This document shows positions 1 to 8,061 of a stretch of 21,853 nucleotides of DNA, piece by piece. The notes below the pieces were generated by a model. The model was not told the origin of the DNA. It made no database searches and saw only the letters and a program-made list of their open reading frames with translations. Source of the stretch: an uncultured Actinomycetes bacterium (GTDB lineage Bacteria; Actinomycetota; Acidimicrobiia; IMCC26256; PALSA-555); the NCBI GenBank assembly GCA_937927875.1, contig CALEYV010000115.1, forward strand, positions 1-21,853, written 5' to 3'. The position numbers were made by a program, and so were the translations under genes. The number at the start of each line of letters is the position of its first letter. Within the stretch, counting starts at the first letter, position 1.

Positions 1-40
1 CGTAAGATCGTCGGCAGCGTCAGATGTGTATAAGAGACAG
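1..40 (+). other. Nextera Read-1 sequencing adapter with partial i5 barcode (not genomic)
   Basis: Bases 8-21 read TCGTCGGCAGCGTC and bases 22-40 read AGATGTGTATAAGAGACAG. Together these are the 33-base Nextera/Tn5 Read-1 adapter, the second part being the 19-bp Tn5 mosaic end. Bases 1-7 (CGTAAGA) match, from memory, the last seven bases of the eight-base i5 index S517. This is library-preparation sequence left on the contig end. Genomic sequence starts at 41. The ATG at 24 lies in the adapter and gives the false N-terminus MCIRDR on the first gene. Confidence 0.98.
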
Positions 41-620
41 GCTCGTGCACGACTTCGCGTACGCCGACCTCGGCTACGACGGCTACCAGCCGCCGTCGAT
101 CCTGCAGGTCCCCGGCGCGTCGGACGTCGCGGTGGAGCTGTACACGCTCACCAAGTCGTTCTCGATGGCGGGCTGGCGGGTCGGGTTCTGCCTCGGCAAC
201 GCCGAGGTGGTGGCCGCCCTCGCCCAGCTCAAGAGCTACCTGGACTACGGCACGTTCCAGCCCATCCAGATCGCGGCGATCGTGGCCATGAACGAGGCGC
301 CCGACTACCCGCAGGCGGTGAACGCCATCTACCGCCGCCGGCGCGACACCCTCATCGACGGCCTGAGCCGGATCGGCTGGGAGATTGAGCGGCCGAAGGG
401 CACGATGTTCGTCTGGGCCCCGATCCCCGAGCCCTACGACGAGTACCAAAGCCTCGAGTTCTGCAAGTTGCTCGTCGAGGAGGCCAAGGTCGCGGTCTCG
501 CCCGGGATCGGGTTCGGCCCCGGCGGCGAGGGCTTCGTGCGGTTCGCGCTGGTCGAGAACGACCACCGCATCAACCAGGCCGTGCGGGGCATCCGCCGGG
601 CGCTCCCGAAGCTGGGCTGA
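41..620 (+). CDS. alaC: AlaC-type alanine/glutamate-pyruvate aminotransferase, 3' fragment
   Basis: This is the C-terminal half of a PLP fold-type I aminotransferase; about 192 genomic residues remain of a family usually near 400, and the 5' end is cut by the contig edge. The sequence shows TKSFSMAGWRVGF, whose Lys is the expected Schiff-base lysine. It is followed by KSYLDYGTFQPIQ, an IPEPY segment and AKVAVSPGIGFG, which resemble E. coli AlaC, the alanine-forming glutamate-pyruvate transaminase, more than aspartate aminotransferases. The reading frame enters from the adapter, so the real start is outside the window; the first genomic codon is at 42. LL-diaminopimelate aminotransferase (DapL) is a close relative and cannot be fully excluded from this half. 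It lies upstream of, and in the same direction as, the acyltransferase gene, separated by 75 bases. Confidence 0.85.
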
Positions 621-662
621 GCGGCCCGCCGTCCGACCCTCGGCGGCGGCCGCCCCGGTCGG

Positions 663-692
663 TAACGTGACGGGCGTCACCGCGGTGACGCC
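663..692 (+). promoter_or_regulatory. Candidate promoter/operator: -10 box plus 20-bp perfect palindrome
   Basis: TAACGT at 663-668 fits the actinobacterial -10 pattern TANNNT and predicts a start near 675. Directly over that point, 673-692 is the perfect palindrome GGCGTCACCGCGGTGACGCC, ending three bases before the plsC ATG. With the GTGAC at 667-671 the segment holds three alternating half-sites (GTGAC, GTCAC, GTGAC) starting at 667, 676 and 685, a 9-bp period. No clear -35 and no Shine-Dalgarno are visible. It could be a repressor site, or a hairpin affecting translation. Confidence 0.45.
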
Positions 693-695
693 ATC

Positions 696-1406
696 ATGCT
701 CTACTGGACCCTGAAGGCCGTCCTCACCCCGATCCTGCGCCTCGTGTACCGGGTGCGCATCGAGGGCCGTGAGCACCTCCCGCGCCGCGGCGCCGTCATC
801 CTGGCCGCGAACCACCGTTCGTTCCTCGACTCGATCTTCGTGCCGATGGCGATCGGGTGGCGCCGGGTGACGTTCGTGGCGAAGGCCGAGTACTTCGAGC
901 AGCGTCGGACGGCCTGGTTCTTCCGCGCCGCGGGCCAGATCCCGATCCAGCGCAGCGGCGGCAGCGCGAGCGACGCCGCGCTCGCCAGCGCGAAGGGGGT
1001 GCTCGACGAGGGCCGCGTGTTCGGCATCTACCCCGAGGGGACGCGCACGCGCGACGGCTTCACGCATCGCGGCCACACCGGTGTGGCGCGCCTGGCCCGC
1101 GCCACCGGCGCCGCCATCGTGCCGGTCGGCCTGGTCGGCACCGACGAGTGTCAGCCCACCGACGCGAAGCTGCCCCGGCTGTTCCGGCCCATCACCATCC
1201 GCTTCGGTGCACCGATCTCGCCGGCTCGCTTCGGCGACGACTCGGAGGCGATGGCGCTGCGCGCGCTCACCGACGAGGTGATGTTCGAGATCGTCGAGCT
1301 CTGCGGCGTCTACGAGTACCGGGACACGTACGCCACCAAGCGGGCCGAGGACCTGCCGACCCCGGCCGCTCGCGTCGCGCCGCTGCCCGCCGCCCAGGTC
1401 GCCTGA
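696..1406 (+). CDS. plsC: PlsC-like 1-acyl-sn-glycerol-3-phosphate acyltransferase
   Basis: A 236-residue lysophospholipid acyltransferase of the PlsC/LPLAT family. Such enzymes transfer an acyl chain to lysophosphatidate to make phosphatidate at the inner membrane face. The catalytic HX4D motif is visible as NHRSFLD (His40, Asp45), and the glycerophosphate-binding motif as YPEGTRTRDG (residues 112-121). The N-terminal stretch (about 1-20) is hydrophobic and may be a membrane anchor. Length is normal for the family. The ATG at 696 is chosen because it gives the usual short N-terminus before the motifs; there is no obvious ribosome-binding site, and a palindrome sits directly upstream. Substrate cannot be fixed from sequence alone: related actinobacterial proteins include mannolipid and other acyltransferases. 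The gene is convergent with glycerol kinase, 12 bases away. Confidence 0.85.
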   Translation: MLYWTLKAVLTPILRLVYRVRIEGREHLPRRGAVILAANHRSFLDSIFVPMAIGWRRVTFVAKAEYFEQRRTAWFFRAAGQIPIQRSGGSASDAALASAKGVLDEGRVFGIYPEGTRTRDGFTHRGHTGVARLARATGAAIVPVGLVGTDECQPTDAKLPRLFRPITIRFGAPISPARFGDDSEAMALRALTDEVMFEIVELCGVYEYRDTYATKRAEDLPTPAARVAPLPAAQVA

Positions 1407-1425
1407 CCGCCGACGAGCTCAGGCG
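1400..1425. terminator. Weak bidirectional hairpin between convergent genes
   Basis: CGCCTGA (1400-1406) and TCAGGCG (1419-1425) form a 7-bp inverted repeat with a 12-base loop. Each arm contains the stop codon of one of the two convergent genes (plsC on +, glpK on -). There is no T-tract on either strand, so intrinsic termination is doubtful. Confidence 0.22.
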
Positions 1426-2903
1426 TCGCGGGCCCAGTCCCGGGACCGTTCGACCGCCCGCCGCCAGCGCGCCGCCTCGTCGGCTCGCTCGGGGCCGGCC
1501 GGGGCCGGGGCGAACTCGGCGTCGGCCCGCCAGCGGCGTCCCGCCTCGGCCGGGGTCGACCAGACACCCTCGGCGAGCCCGGCGAGGAAGGCGGCGCCGA
1601 GCGCGGTCGTCTCCTGCACCGCGGCCCGCTGCACCGGCACGCCGAGCAGGTCGGCTTGGAGCTGGCAGAGCAGGTCCATGACGCTCGCGCCGCCGTCGAC
1701 CCGCAACGCCGGCAGCGGCCGCCCGGCGGCGGCGGTCATCGCCTCCACGACGTCGCGGACCTGCCAGGCCATCGCTTCGACGACGGCCCGGGCGATGTGG
1801 GCGCGCGTCGTCCCGCGGGTGATGCCGAGCACCGTCCCGCGCGCGTACGGGTCCCACCACGGCGAGCCGAGCCCGGTGAAGGCGGGGACGAACACGACGC
1901 CGCCCGAATCGGGGACGCTGGCGGCGAGGGGGCCGGTCTCGGCGGCCTCGCTGATGATGCCGAGCTCGTCGCGCAGCCACTGGATGGCGGCGCCGGTCAC
2001 GAAGATGGCGCCCTCGAGCGCGTAGGAGACCTCGTCGCCGAGCTGCCAGGCCACGCTCGTCAGCAGCCCCTCGGTGGGGGGCGGGTGCGACGCCCCGAGG
2101 TTCATGAGCACGAACGAGCCGGTTCCGTAGGTGTTCTTCGCCATGCCGGGCTCGAAGCAGGCCTGCCCGAACAGCGCCGCCGCCTGGTCGCCGGCGATGC
2201 CGCTGACCGGCGCCGCCAGCCCGGCGGCGGCGTCCGGGACCGTCACGCCGAACCGGCCGCTGCTGGCCCCGACCGCGGGGAGGCAGCCCATCGGGACGCC
2301 GAACAGCTCGCACAGCTCCTCGGACCAGGCGAGCGCGTCGAGGTCGTAGAGCAGCGTGCGCGACGCGTTCGACGGGTCGGTGGCGTGCACGCCGCCGTCG
2401 GGACCGCCGGTGAGCCACCAGAGCAGCCAGGCGTCGACGGTGCCGAAGGCGAGGTCGTCGTCCGCCGCGACGCCACCGTCGCGCAGCAGCCACTCGAGCT
2501 TGGTGGCCGAGAAGTAGGGGTCGAGCACGAGCCCGGTCCGGGCCCGGATCATCGGCTCGCGGCCCGCGGCGCGCAGCTCCTCGCAGCGCGGCGCGGTCCG
2601 GCGGTCCTGCCAGACGATGGCGCGGTGGCGCGACTGACCGGTGCGGCGGTCCCAGACCACCGCCGTCTCGCGCTGGTTCGTGATGCCGATCGCGGCCACC
2701 GGCTCGGCGATCGCGCCCACGACCTCGGCCAGGGTGGCCCGGGTGGCGTCGAGGATGTCGACGGGGTCGTGCTCGACCCAGCCCGGCCGCGGGAAGTGCT
2801 GGGGGAACTCCCGGTAGGCGGCGGCGCGCACCCTCGCCTCCTCGTCGACGGCGAGGGTCCGGACGCCGGTGGTCCCGGCGTCGACGGCCAGGACGAGGCT
2901 CAC
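1419..2903 (-). CDS. glpK: Glycerol kinase
   Basis: A 494-residue FGGY-family kinase that phosphorylates glycerol to sn-glycerol 3-phosphate with ATP in the cytoplasm. It shows the phosphate-binding start AVDAGTTG (residues 7-13), GITNQRET (73-80, whose Arg-Glu pair binds glycerol), IVWQDRR, SATKLEWLL, AGDQAAALFGQ (catalytic-base Asp at 239), and GLGSPWWDPYARG. These are specifically the glycerol-kinase versions of the FGGY motifs, and the length matches the usual 500. The GTG at 2903 is chosen because it puts the DAGTTG motif at the expected distance. It also makes a GTGA overlap with the stop of the upstream gene, implying translational coupling. No glpF, glpD or glpR is seen beside it, so the operon pairs it with a PH-like protein instead of the classical glp genes. 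Confidence 0.95.
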   Translation of the reverse strand: MSLVLAVDAGTTGVRTLAVDEEARVRAAAYREFPQHFPRPGWVEHDPVDILDATRATLAEVVGAIAEPVAAIGITNQRETAVVWDRRTGQSRHRAIVWQDRRTAPRCEELRAAGREPMIRARTGLVLDPYFSATKLEWLLRDGGVAADDDLAFGTVDAWLLWWLTGGPDGGVHATDPSNASRTLLYDLDALAWSEELCELFGVPMGCLPAVGASSGRFGVTVPDAAAGLAAPVSGIAGDQAAALFGQACFEPGMAKNTYGTGSFVLMNLGASHPPPTEGLLTSVAWQLGDEVSYALEGAIFVTGAAIQWLRDELGIISEAAETGPLAASVPDSGGVVFVPAFTGLGSPWWDPYARGTVLGITRGTTRAHIARAVVEAMAWQVRDVVEAMTAAAGRPLPALRVDGGASVMDLLCQLQADLLGVPVQRAAVQETTALGAAFLAGLAEGVWSTPAEAGRRWRADAEFAPAPAGPERADEAARWRRAVERSRDWARDA

Positions 2904-3466
2904 GAGCGCGGGTTCGGGGTGCCCCAGAACGTGGCGTCCTCGGCGCCGCCCGCCGCGGGCTGCGGGTCCGGCGGGGCGGTCGGGGTGGCCACCGGCGCGG
3001 GCGGCGGGTCCGGCGGCGCGGCCGGGGTGGCCGCGGGCGCGGGCTTCAGGCCGGGCGCGGGGGCGACGGCCGGCTCGGGCGCGGGGAGGCTCGGGTCGAG
3101 GCGGTGCGCCAGCACCTGGCCGAGGCGGCGGCGGCGAGGCCGGAACTCGAACACGAACCGGGACGGCGGCATGTCGACGAGCAGCTGCAGGAGCGGGCGG
3201 GCCCGGCGCACCGACAGCACGGTGAACGCCTCGTAGCGCTTGCCGATCACGAGGTCGGCTGCGCGCAGGCCGTGGCGCCAGCGCGCGAAGAGCAGCACCC
3301 GCCGGTCGGTAAGCACCATGAGCAGCTGGCGGCGGGCCAGGAGGACCAGCGGCAGCCGGGGACGCAGCGGCGCGGCCCAGCAGGGCCCGCACTCGATGAC
3401 CTGCTCGCCGTCGGCGAGCACCCCGCGCGAAGCGCCGACGAGCTCCTCGAGGTTCCGGCGCGGCAT
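2900..3466 (-). CDS. PH-domain-like protein with Pro/Ala-rich tail
   Basis: A 188-residue protein of unknown function. Residues about 10-110 look like a bacterial pleckstrin-homology-type beta domain, with ARRQLLMVLTDRRVLLF (44-60), a strand pattern common in such actinobacterial proteins, and a later FVFEFRP strand. From about residue 125 to the end it is a low-complexity Pro/Ala tail. The tail contains two 14-residue repeats of the form AP-x-ATP-x-APPDP-x-P, encoded by a 42-bp DNA repeat. There is no signal peptide or convincing membrane helix; the hydrophobic run at 38-51 is short and Arg-interrupted. The stop overlaps the glpK start by four bases (GTGA), so the two are probably co-translated. 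Whether it affects glycerol metabolism is unknown. The family call rests on pattern only. Confidence 0.6.
   Translation of the reverse strand: MPRRNLEELVGASRGVLADGEQVIECGPCWAAPLRPRLPLVLLARRQLLMVLTDRRVLLFARWRHGLRAADLVIGKRYEAFTVLSVRRARPLLQLLVDMPPSRFVFEFRPRRRRLGQVLAHRLDPSLPAPEPAVAPAPGLKPAPAATPAAPPDPPPAPVATPTAPPDPQPAAGGAEDATFWGTPNPRS
2962..3045. repeat. Two tandem 42-bp imperfect repeats inside the Pro/Ala tail
   Basis: Copies at 2962-3003 and 3004-3045 agree at 37 of 42 positions by hand alignment. 42 is a multiple of three, so each copy adds 14 residues without shifting the frame of the minus-strand gene. This is a likely site of length variation by slippage. Confidence 0.75.
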
Positions 3467-3475
3467 CCCGAAGCG

Positions 3476-3481
3476 AGATTA
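3476..3481 (-). promoter_or_regulatory. -10 box for the PH-like protein/glpK operon, near-leaderless
   Basis: On the minus strand TAATCT (3481 to 3476) matches TANNNT. Its expected start point, about 3469, is three bases before the ATG at 3466, and no Shine-Dalgarno is present in that space. This suggests a nearly leaderless transcript. No clear -35 is visible. Confidence 0.4.
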
Positions 3482-3541
3482 CCGGCCTTCGGCTTCGGCG
3501 CCCGGCTGCGACAGGATGTCGGGGAACCGAAGGGAGCGGCG

Positions 3542-4570
<1,029 letters not shown>

Positions 4571-4581
4571 CCACACCGGTC

Positions 4582-4597
4582 CCGGGCACGAGCCCGG
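4582..4597 (+). terminator. Short GC hairpin after the phosphofructokinase gene
   Basis: CCGGGC-ACGA-GCCCGG forms a 6-bp stem with a 4-base loop, 11 bases past the phosphofructokinase stop and before the thioesterase ribosome-binding site. No T-tract follows, so it is only a weak terminator or processing candidate. Confidence 0.25.
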
Positions 4598-4637
4598 CGC
4601 GCCACACTGTCACGGCCGAGGCGTTCCGAGGAGACCG

Positions 4638-5510
4638 ATGGGCTCAGCGCTGGATGATCTGCTCGACCTGCTCGAGCTGGAGACGCTCGAGCAGAACCTC
4701 TTCCGCGGCCTCAGCCCCGACGAGGACCGCCAGCGGGTGTTCGGCGGCCAGGTCGCAGCGCAGGCCCTCGTGGCGGCGGGCCGGACCGTCGACGCCGACC
4801 GGCCCGTCCACTCCCTGCACGCCTACTTCCTGCGGCCCGGCGACCCGACCATCCCGATCGTCTTCGAGGTCGACCGGATCCGCGACGGTCAGTCGTTCAC
4901 GACCCGCCGCGTCGTCGCCATCCAGCACGGCCGCGCCATCTTCAACCTCCAGACCTCGTTCCAGATCGTCGAGACCGGACCTGACCACTCCTTCGAGATG
5001 CCGGACGTCGCCGATCCCGACGAGCTGCCGACGTTCCGGGAGCGCATCGAGGGCTCGCTCGACCGGTTCGGTCCCGAGGCCACCGAGTGGCTGGTCCGGG
5101 AGCGGCCCATCGAGTCCCGACCGGTCGACGATCCGCACTGGCTCGCGCCGGGCGCGCGCCCGCCGGCCCAGGACGTGTGGATCCGCGCCAACGGCTCGCT
5201 GCCCGACGACCCGCTCATCCACGCCTGCGTCGTCGCCTACGCCTCCGACCTCACGCTGCTCGACACCGCCACCCTGCCGCACGCCATCTCCTACGACGGC
5301 AACTTCATGATGGCGAGCCTCGACCATGCCATGTGGTTCCACCGCCCGTTCCGGGCCGACGAGTGGCTCCTGTACCACCAGCTGAGCCCGTCGGCGTCGG
5401 CGGCGCGCGGCCTGGCGCTCGGGCACGTGTTCCGGCGGTCCGGCGACGTCGTCGTGACGGTGGCCCAGGAGGGCCTCATCCGGCCGGTCCGGCCGGCGCC
5501 GTCGCCGTGA
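4638..5510 (+). CDS. tesB: Acyl-CoA thioesterase II
   Basis: A 290-residue double-hotdog thioesterase that hydrolyses medium- to long-chain acyl-CoA to free fatty acid and CoA. It follows E. coli TesB closely: RQRVFGGQVAAQAL, HSLHAYFLRPGDP, GQSFTTRRV, then VWIRANGSLPDD and YASDLTLLD, and finally SLDHAMWFHRPF. The catalytic triad Asp204, Thr228, Gln278 of E. coli corresponds here to Asp204, Ser227 and Gln277, so Ser replaces Thr conservatively. The ATG at 4638 has a GAGGAG site upstream (GAGGAGACCG before ATG). It is the first gene of a four-gene run and its stop overlaps the next start as GTGA, implying co-translation. Confidence 0.94.
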   Translation: MGSALDDLLDLLELETLEQNLFRGLSPDEDRQRVFGGQVAAQALVAAGRTVDADRPVHSLHAYFLRPGDPTIPIVFEVDRIRDGQSFTTRRVVAIQHGRAIFNLQTSFQIVETGPDHSFEMPDVADPDELPTFRERIEGSLDRFGPEATEWLVRERPIESRPVDDPHWLAPGARPPAQDVWIRANGSLPDDPLIHACVVAYASDLTLLDTATLPHAISYDGNFMMASLDHAMWFHRPFRADEWLLYHQLSPSASAARGLALGHVFRRSGDVVVTVAQEGLIRPVRPAPSP

Positions 5511-6550
5511 CGAGCCCCGACGGGCGCGTCGACCTGCGCTCGGACACCGTCACCAGCCCGACCGACGCGATGCGCGCCGCCATGGCCGCCGCCGACGTCG
5601 GCGACGACGCCTACGGCGAGGACCCGACCGTGAACCGCCTCGAATCGATCGCGGCCGCGCTGCTCGGCACCGAGGCGGCCCTGTACGTCGCGTCGGGCAC
5701 GATGGCCAACCAGCTCGCGCTGCGCGTCCTCGGCCGTCCCGGCACCGAGGTGCTGTGCGGCGAGCGGGCCCACGTGTACCGGTACGAGCACGCCGCCGCG
5801 GCCGGCAACGCTGGCGTGCAGCTGCGGCCGGTGCCCGACCCGGACGGGGCGTTCCCGCGCTCGATGGTCGCCCGGGCCAGCGAGGACGCGGAGCAGCACC
5901 TTCCGTCCCTGTCGGCGGTCACGATCGAGAACACGCACATGCCGGCCGGCGGCCGGCCCTGGCGGCCGGCCGAGGTGGCGGCGGTGGCGGGGGAGTCCCA
6001 CGCCCACGGGCTCGGCGTGCACTGCGACGGGGCGCGGATCTGGAACGCCGCCATCGCGACCGGGGTCGCGCCGCGGCAGCTGTGCGACCCGGTCGACACC
6101 GTCATGTTCTGCTTGTCGAAGGGGCTGGCGGCCCCCATCGGGTCGGTCCTGTGCGCGCCGCAGGCGGCGATCGACGTCGCCCGCGAGCACCGGGAGCGGC
6201 TCGGGGGCGCGTGGCGTCAGGCGGGTGTCATCGCGGCGGCCGGGATCGTGGCGCTCGAGACGATGGTGGAGCGGCTCGCCGACGACCACGCCCGCGCCCG
6301 GCGGCTGGCCGACGCGCTCGCGGCCCGCTTCCCGGGTTGCGTCGACCCGGAGACGGTGGAGACGAACATCGTCTGCGCGGCGGCGTCACGGCTGCCGCCC
6401 CGGCTGCTCGAGCGGCTCGCGTCGGAGGGCATCCGCGGCGGCATGATCGACGCCGGGACCGTACGCTTCGTCACCCACAAGGACGTGGACGACCACGACC
6501 TCGACCGGGCCATCGGCGCCCTCGACCTGATCTGCAAGGAGGATTCATGA
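5507..6550 (+). CDS. ltaE: Low-specificity L-threonine aldolase
   Basis: A 347-residue PLP enzyme that splits L-threonine or allo-threonine into glycine and acetaldehyde. It begins with VDLRSDTVTSPTDAM, the family signature, then GDDAYGEDPTVNRLE, VASGTMANQ (phosphate-binding loop), HCDGARIWN (Asp174 contacts the PLP ring nitrogen) and CLSKGLAAPIGS (Lys205, the Schiff-base lysine). WRQAGVIAAAGIVAL matches the E. coli LtaE region. The frame is open far upstream inside tesB, but the family start fits the GTG at 5507, which forms a GTGA overlap with the tesB stop. Its own stop overlaps the next ATG. Relation to phenylserine or other beta-hydroxy amino-acid aldolases cannot be separated by sequence. 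Confidence 0.93.
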   Translation: MTSPDGRVDLRSDTVTSPTDAMRAAMAAADVGDDAYGEDPTVNRLESIAAALLGTEAALYVASGTMANQLALRVLGRPGTEVLCGERAHVYRYEHAAAAGNAGVQLRPVPDPDGAFPRSMVARASEDAEQHLPSLSAVTIENTHMPAGGRPWRPAEVAAVAGESHAHGLGVHCDGARIWNAAIATGVAPRQLCDPVDTVMFCLSKGLAAPIGSVLCAPQAAIDVAREHRERLGGAWRQAGVIAAAGIVALETMVERLADDHARARRLADALAARFPGCVDPETVETNIVCAAASRLPPRLLERLASEGIRGGMIDAGTVRFVTHKDVDDHDLDRAIGALDLICKEDS

Positions 6551-7344
6551 GCCGGGTGCTGATCACTGGATGCTCGACCGGTTTCGGCCGGCTGGCCGCG
6601 GTCGAGCTCACCAAGCGGGGTCACGACGTGGTGGCGACGGCGCGGCGACCCGAGACGCTGGACGACCTCGACGTCGCGGCGCGCCTCGCGCTCGACGTCG
6701 ACGACCCGACGTCGGTCCGGTCCGCGGTCGACGCCGCCGGCCCGCTCGACGCGCTCGTGAACAACGCGGGGTGGGGCGCCGCGGGGCCGATCGAGCTGGT
6801 GCCGCTCGACGACGCCCGTCGCTGCATGGAGACGAACCTGTTCGGCGCCGCCCGCATGATCCAAGCCGTGCTCCCGGGCCTGCGGGCCCGCGGCGGCGGC
6901 ACGATCGTGAACGTGTCGTCGACGGCGGGGCAGGTCGGGCCGCCCCTCGACGGGTTCTACGCCGCGACGAAGTGGGCGCTCGAGGGCCTGTCCGAGGCCC
7001 TGCACTTCGAGGTCGGCCACTTCGGGATCCGCGTCCGGATCGTCGAGCCGGGCCGCTTCGAGACCGCGTTCGGCTCCAACGTCGTGCAGCCGCCGATCGA
7101 CGGCTCGCCGTACGTCGAGCTCGAGCGCCAGTGGGAGGAGGCCCGGCCGCGCCTGGACGGCGAGGGCCCGCCCGCCGACGCGGCGCTGGTGGCGAGCGTG
7201 ATCGCGGACGCCATCGAGAGCACCGAGCCGCGGCTGCGCTGGCCGGTCGGCGCCGACTCGGAGCTGATCGTGGCCGCGAAGGCATCGATGTCGTTCGAGG
7301 ACTTCGAGTCGAACATGCGGAGCCTGCTCGGCGTCACGTGGTGA
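6547..7344 (+). CDS. Short-chain dehydrogenase/reductase (SDR)
   Basis: A 265-residue classical SDR. It has the Rossmann nucleotide motif TGCSTGFG (residues 7-14), NNAG (72-75) and the catalytic set Ser124/125, Tyr138, Lys142 in the order S...YxxxK. ARRPE after the second strand, with basic residues, is compatible with NADPH preference (inference). The substrate is unknown; relatives are often annotated only as oxidoreductases. The ATG overlaps the threonine aldolase stop as ATGA and is preceded by AAGGAGG, an excellent ribosome-binding site, so this cistron can load ribosomes independently as well. Its own stop overlaps the next gene. The neighbours do not point to a single pathway. Confidence 0.9.
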   Translation: MSRVLITGCSTGFGRLAAVELTKRGHDVVATARRPETLDDLDVAARLALDVDDPTSVRSAVDAAGPLDALVNNAGWGAAGPIELVPLDDARRCMETNLFGAARMIQAVLPGLRARGGGTIVNVSSTAGQVGPPLDGFYAATKWALEGLSEALHFEVGHFGIRVRIVEPGRFETAFGSNVVQPPIDGSPYVELERQWEEARPRLDGEGPPADAALVASVIADAIESTEPRLRWPVGADSELIVAAKASMSFEDFESNMRSLLGVTW

Positions 7345-8060
7345 TCCCGCTCGTCGACGAGACTCCCGGGCGCGTCCTCGCCGTCTACGCCCACCCCGAC
7401 GACCCCGAGATCGCGGCCGGCGGCACCCTGGCCCGCTGGGCCGCGGCCGGGGCGACGGTCTGGGTGCTCATCACCACCCGGGGCGACAAGGGCTCGACCG
7501 ACCCCGACGCCGACGGCGACGACCTCGCTCGGATCCGGGTCGAGGAGACGGAGGCGGCGAGCAAGCTGCTCGGGTTCGCCGGCCACCTGCACCTCGACTA
7601 CTCGGACGGCGAGCTGCCCGACGACCTCGACCTGCGGGCCGCGATCGTGCGGCAGGTCCGGGAGCTGCGGCCCGACGTCGTGGTCTGCCCCGATCCGACC
7701 GCGGTGTTCTTCGGCGACTCGTACTTCAACCACCGTGACCACCGCGTCACCGGGTGGGCGACCCTCGACGCCGTCGCGCCCGCGGCGGGCAACCCGCACT
7801 ACTTCCGAGACCAGATCGAGGCCGGCCTGGCGGTGCACCAGGTCCGCGCGGTGTACCTGTCGGCGACGCTCGAGCCGAACTGCTGGGTCGACATCGGCGA
7901 GTCGCTCGAGCACAAGATCGACGCCCTCTTCTGCCACGCCAGCCAGCTCACCGAGACGGGGGACTGGTTCCGGCAGTTCCTGCGGGAGCGGGCCGAGGAG
8001 GCCGGGCGGGCGGCGGGCGTGAAGTACGCGGAGGGGTTCCGGCGCCTGACCGTCGGCTGA
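7341..8060 (+). CDS. PIG-L/LmbE family zinc deacetylase
   Basis: A 239-residue PIG-L deacetylase, a family that removes N-acetyl groups from glucosaminyl compounds such as the mycothiol precursor (MshB), glucosaminyl-phosphatidylinositol, or antibiotic and bacillithiol intermediates. The metal motif AHPDDPE gives His18, Asp20 and Asp21, and HRDH at 131-134 gives the third ligand, His134; by analogy with MshB, Asp20 is the general base. The GTG at 7341 makes a GTGA overlap with the SDR stop; GTG at 7338 is an alternative one codon earlier. At 239 residues it is shorter than typical MshB (about 300), so MshB itself is uncertain. It is the last gene of the overlapping run, ending one base before the convergent membrane-protein stop. 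Confidence 0.88.
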   Translation: MIPLVDETPGRVLAVYAHPDDPEIAAGGTLARWAAAGATVWVLITTRGDKGSTDPDADGDDLARIRVEETEAASKLLGFAGHLHLDYSDGELPDDLDLRAAIVRQVRELRPDVVVCPDPTAVFFGDSYFNHRDHRVTGWATLDAVAPAAGNPHYFRDQIEAGLAVHQVRAVYLSATLEPNCWVDIGESLEHKIDALFCHASQLTETGDWFRQFLRERAEEAGRAAGVKYAEGFRRLTVG

Positions 8061-8061
8061 C

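Noticed and set aside
26..388. Arg-rich ORF beginning MYKRQ, overlapping the aminotransferase
   Set aside because: It starts in the adapter and is a shifted frame of the true aminotransferase with no recognisable motifs.
1656..3236. 526-residue open frame antisense to glycerol kinase
   Set aside because: It is a typical high-GC shadow: low-complexity Gly/Arg/Asp composition, while glpK on the other strand has every family motif.
3104..3541. N-terminal extension of the phosphofructokinase frame
   Set aside because: It is antisense to the PH-like gene, has no family homology, and the ATG at 3542 has a strong ribosome-binding site.
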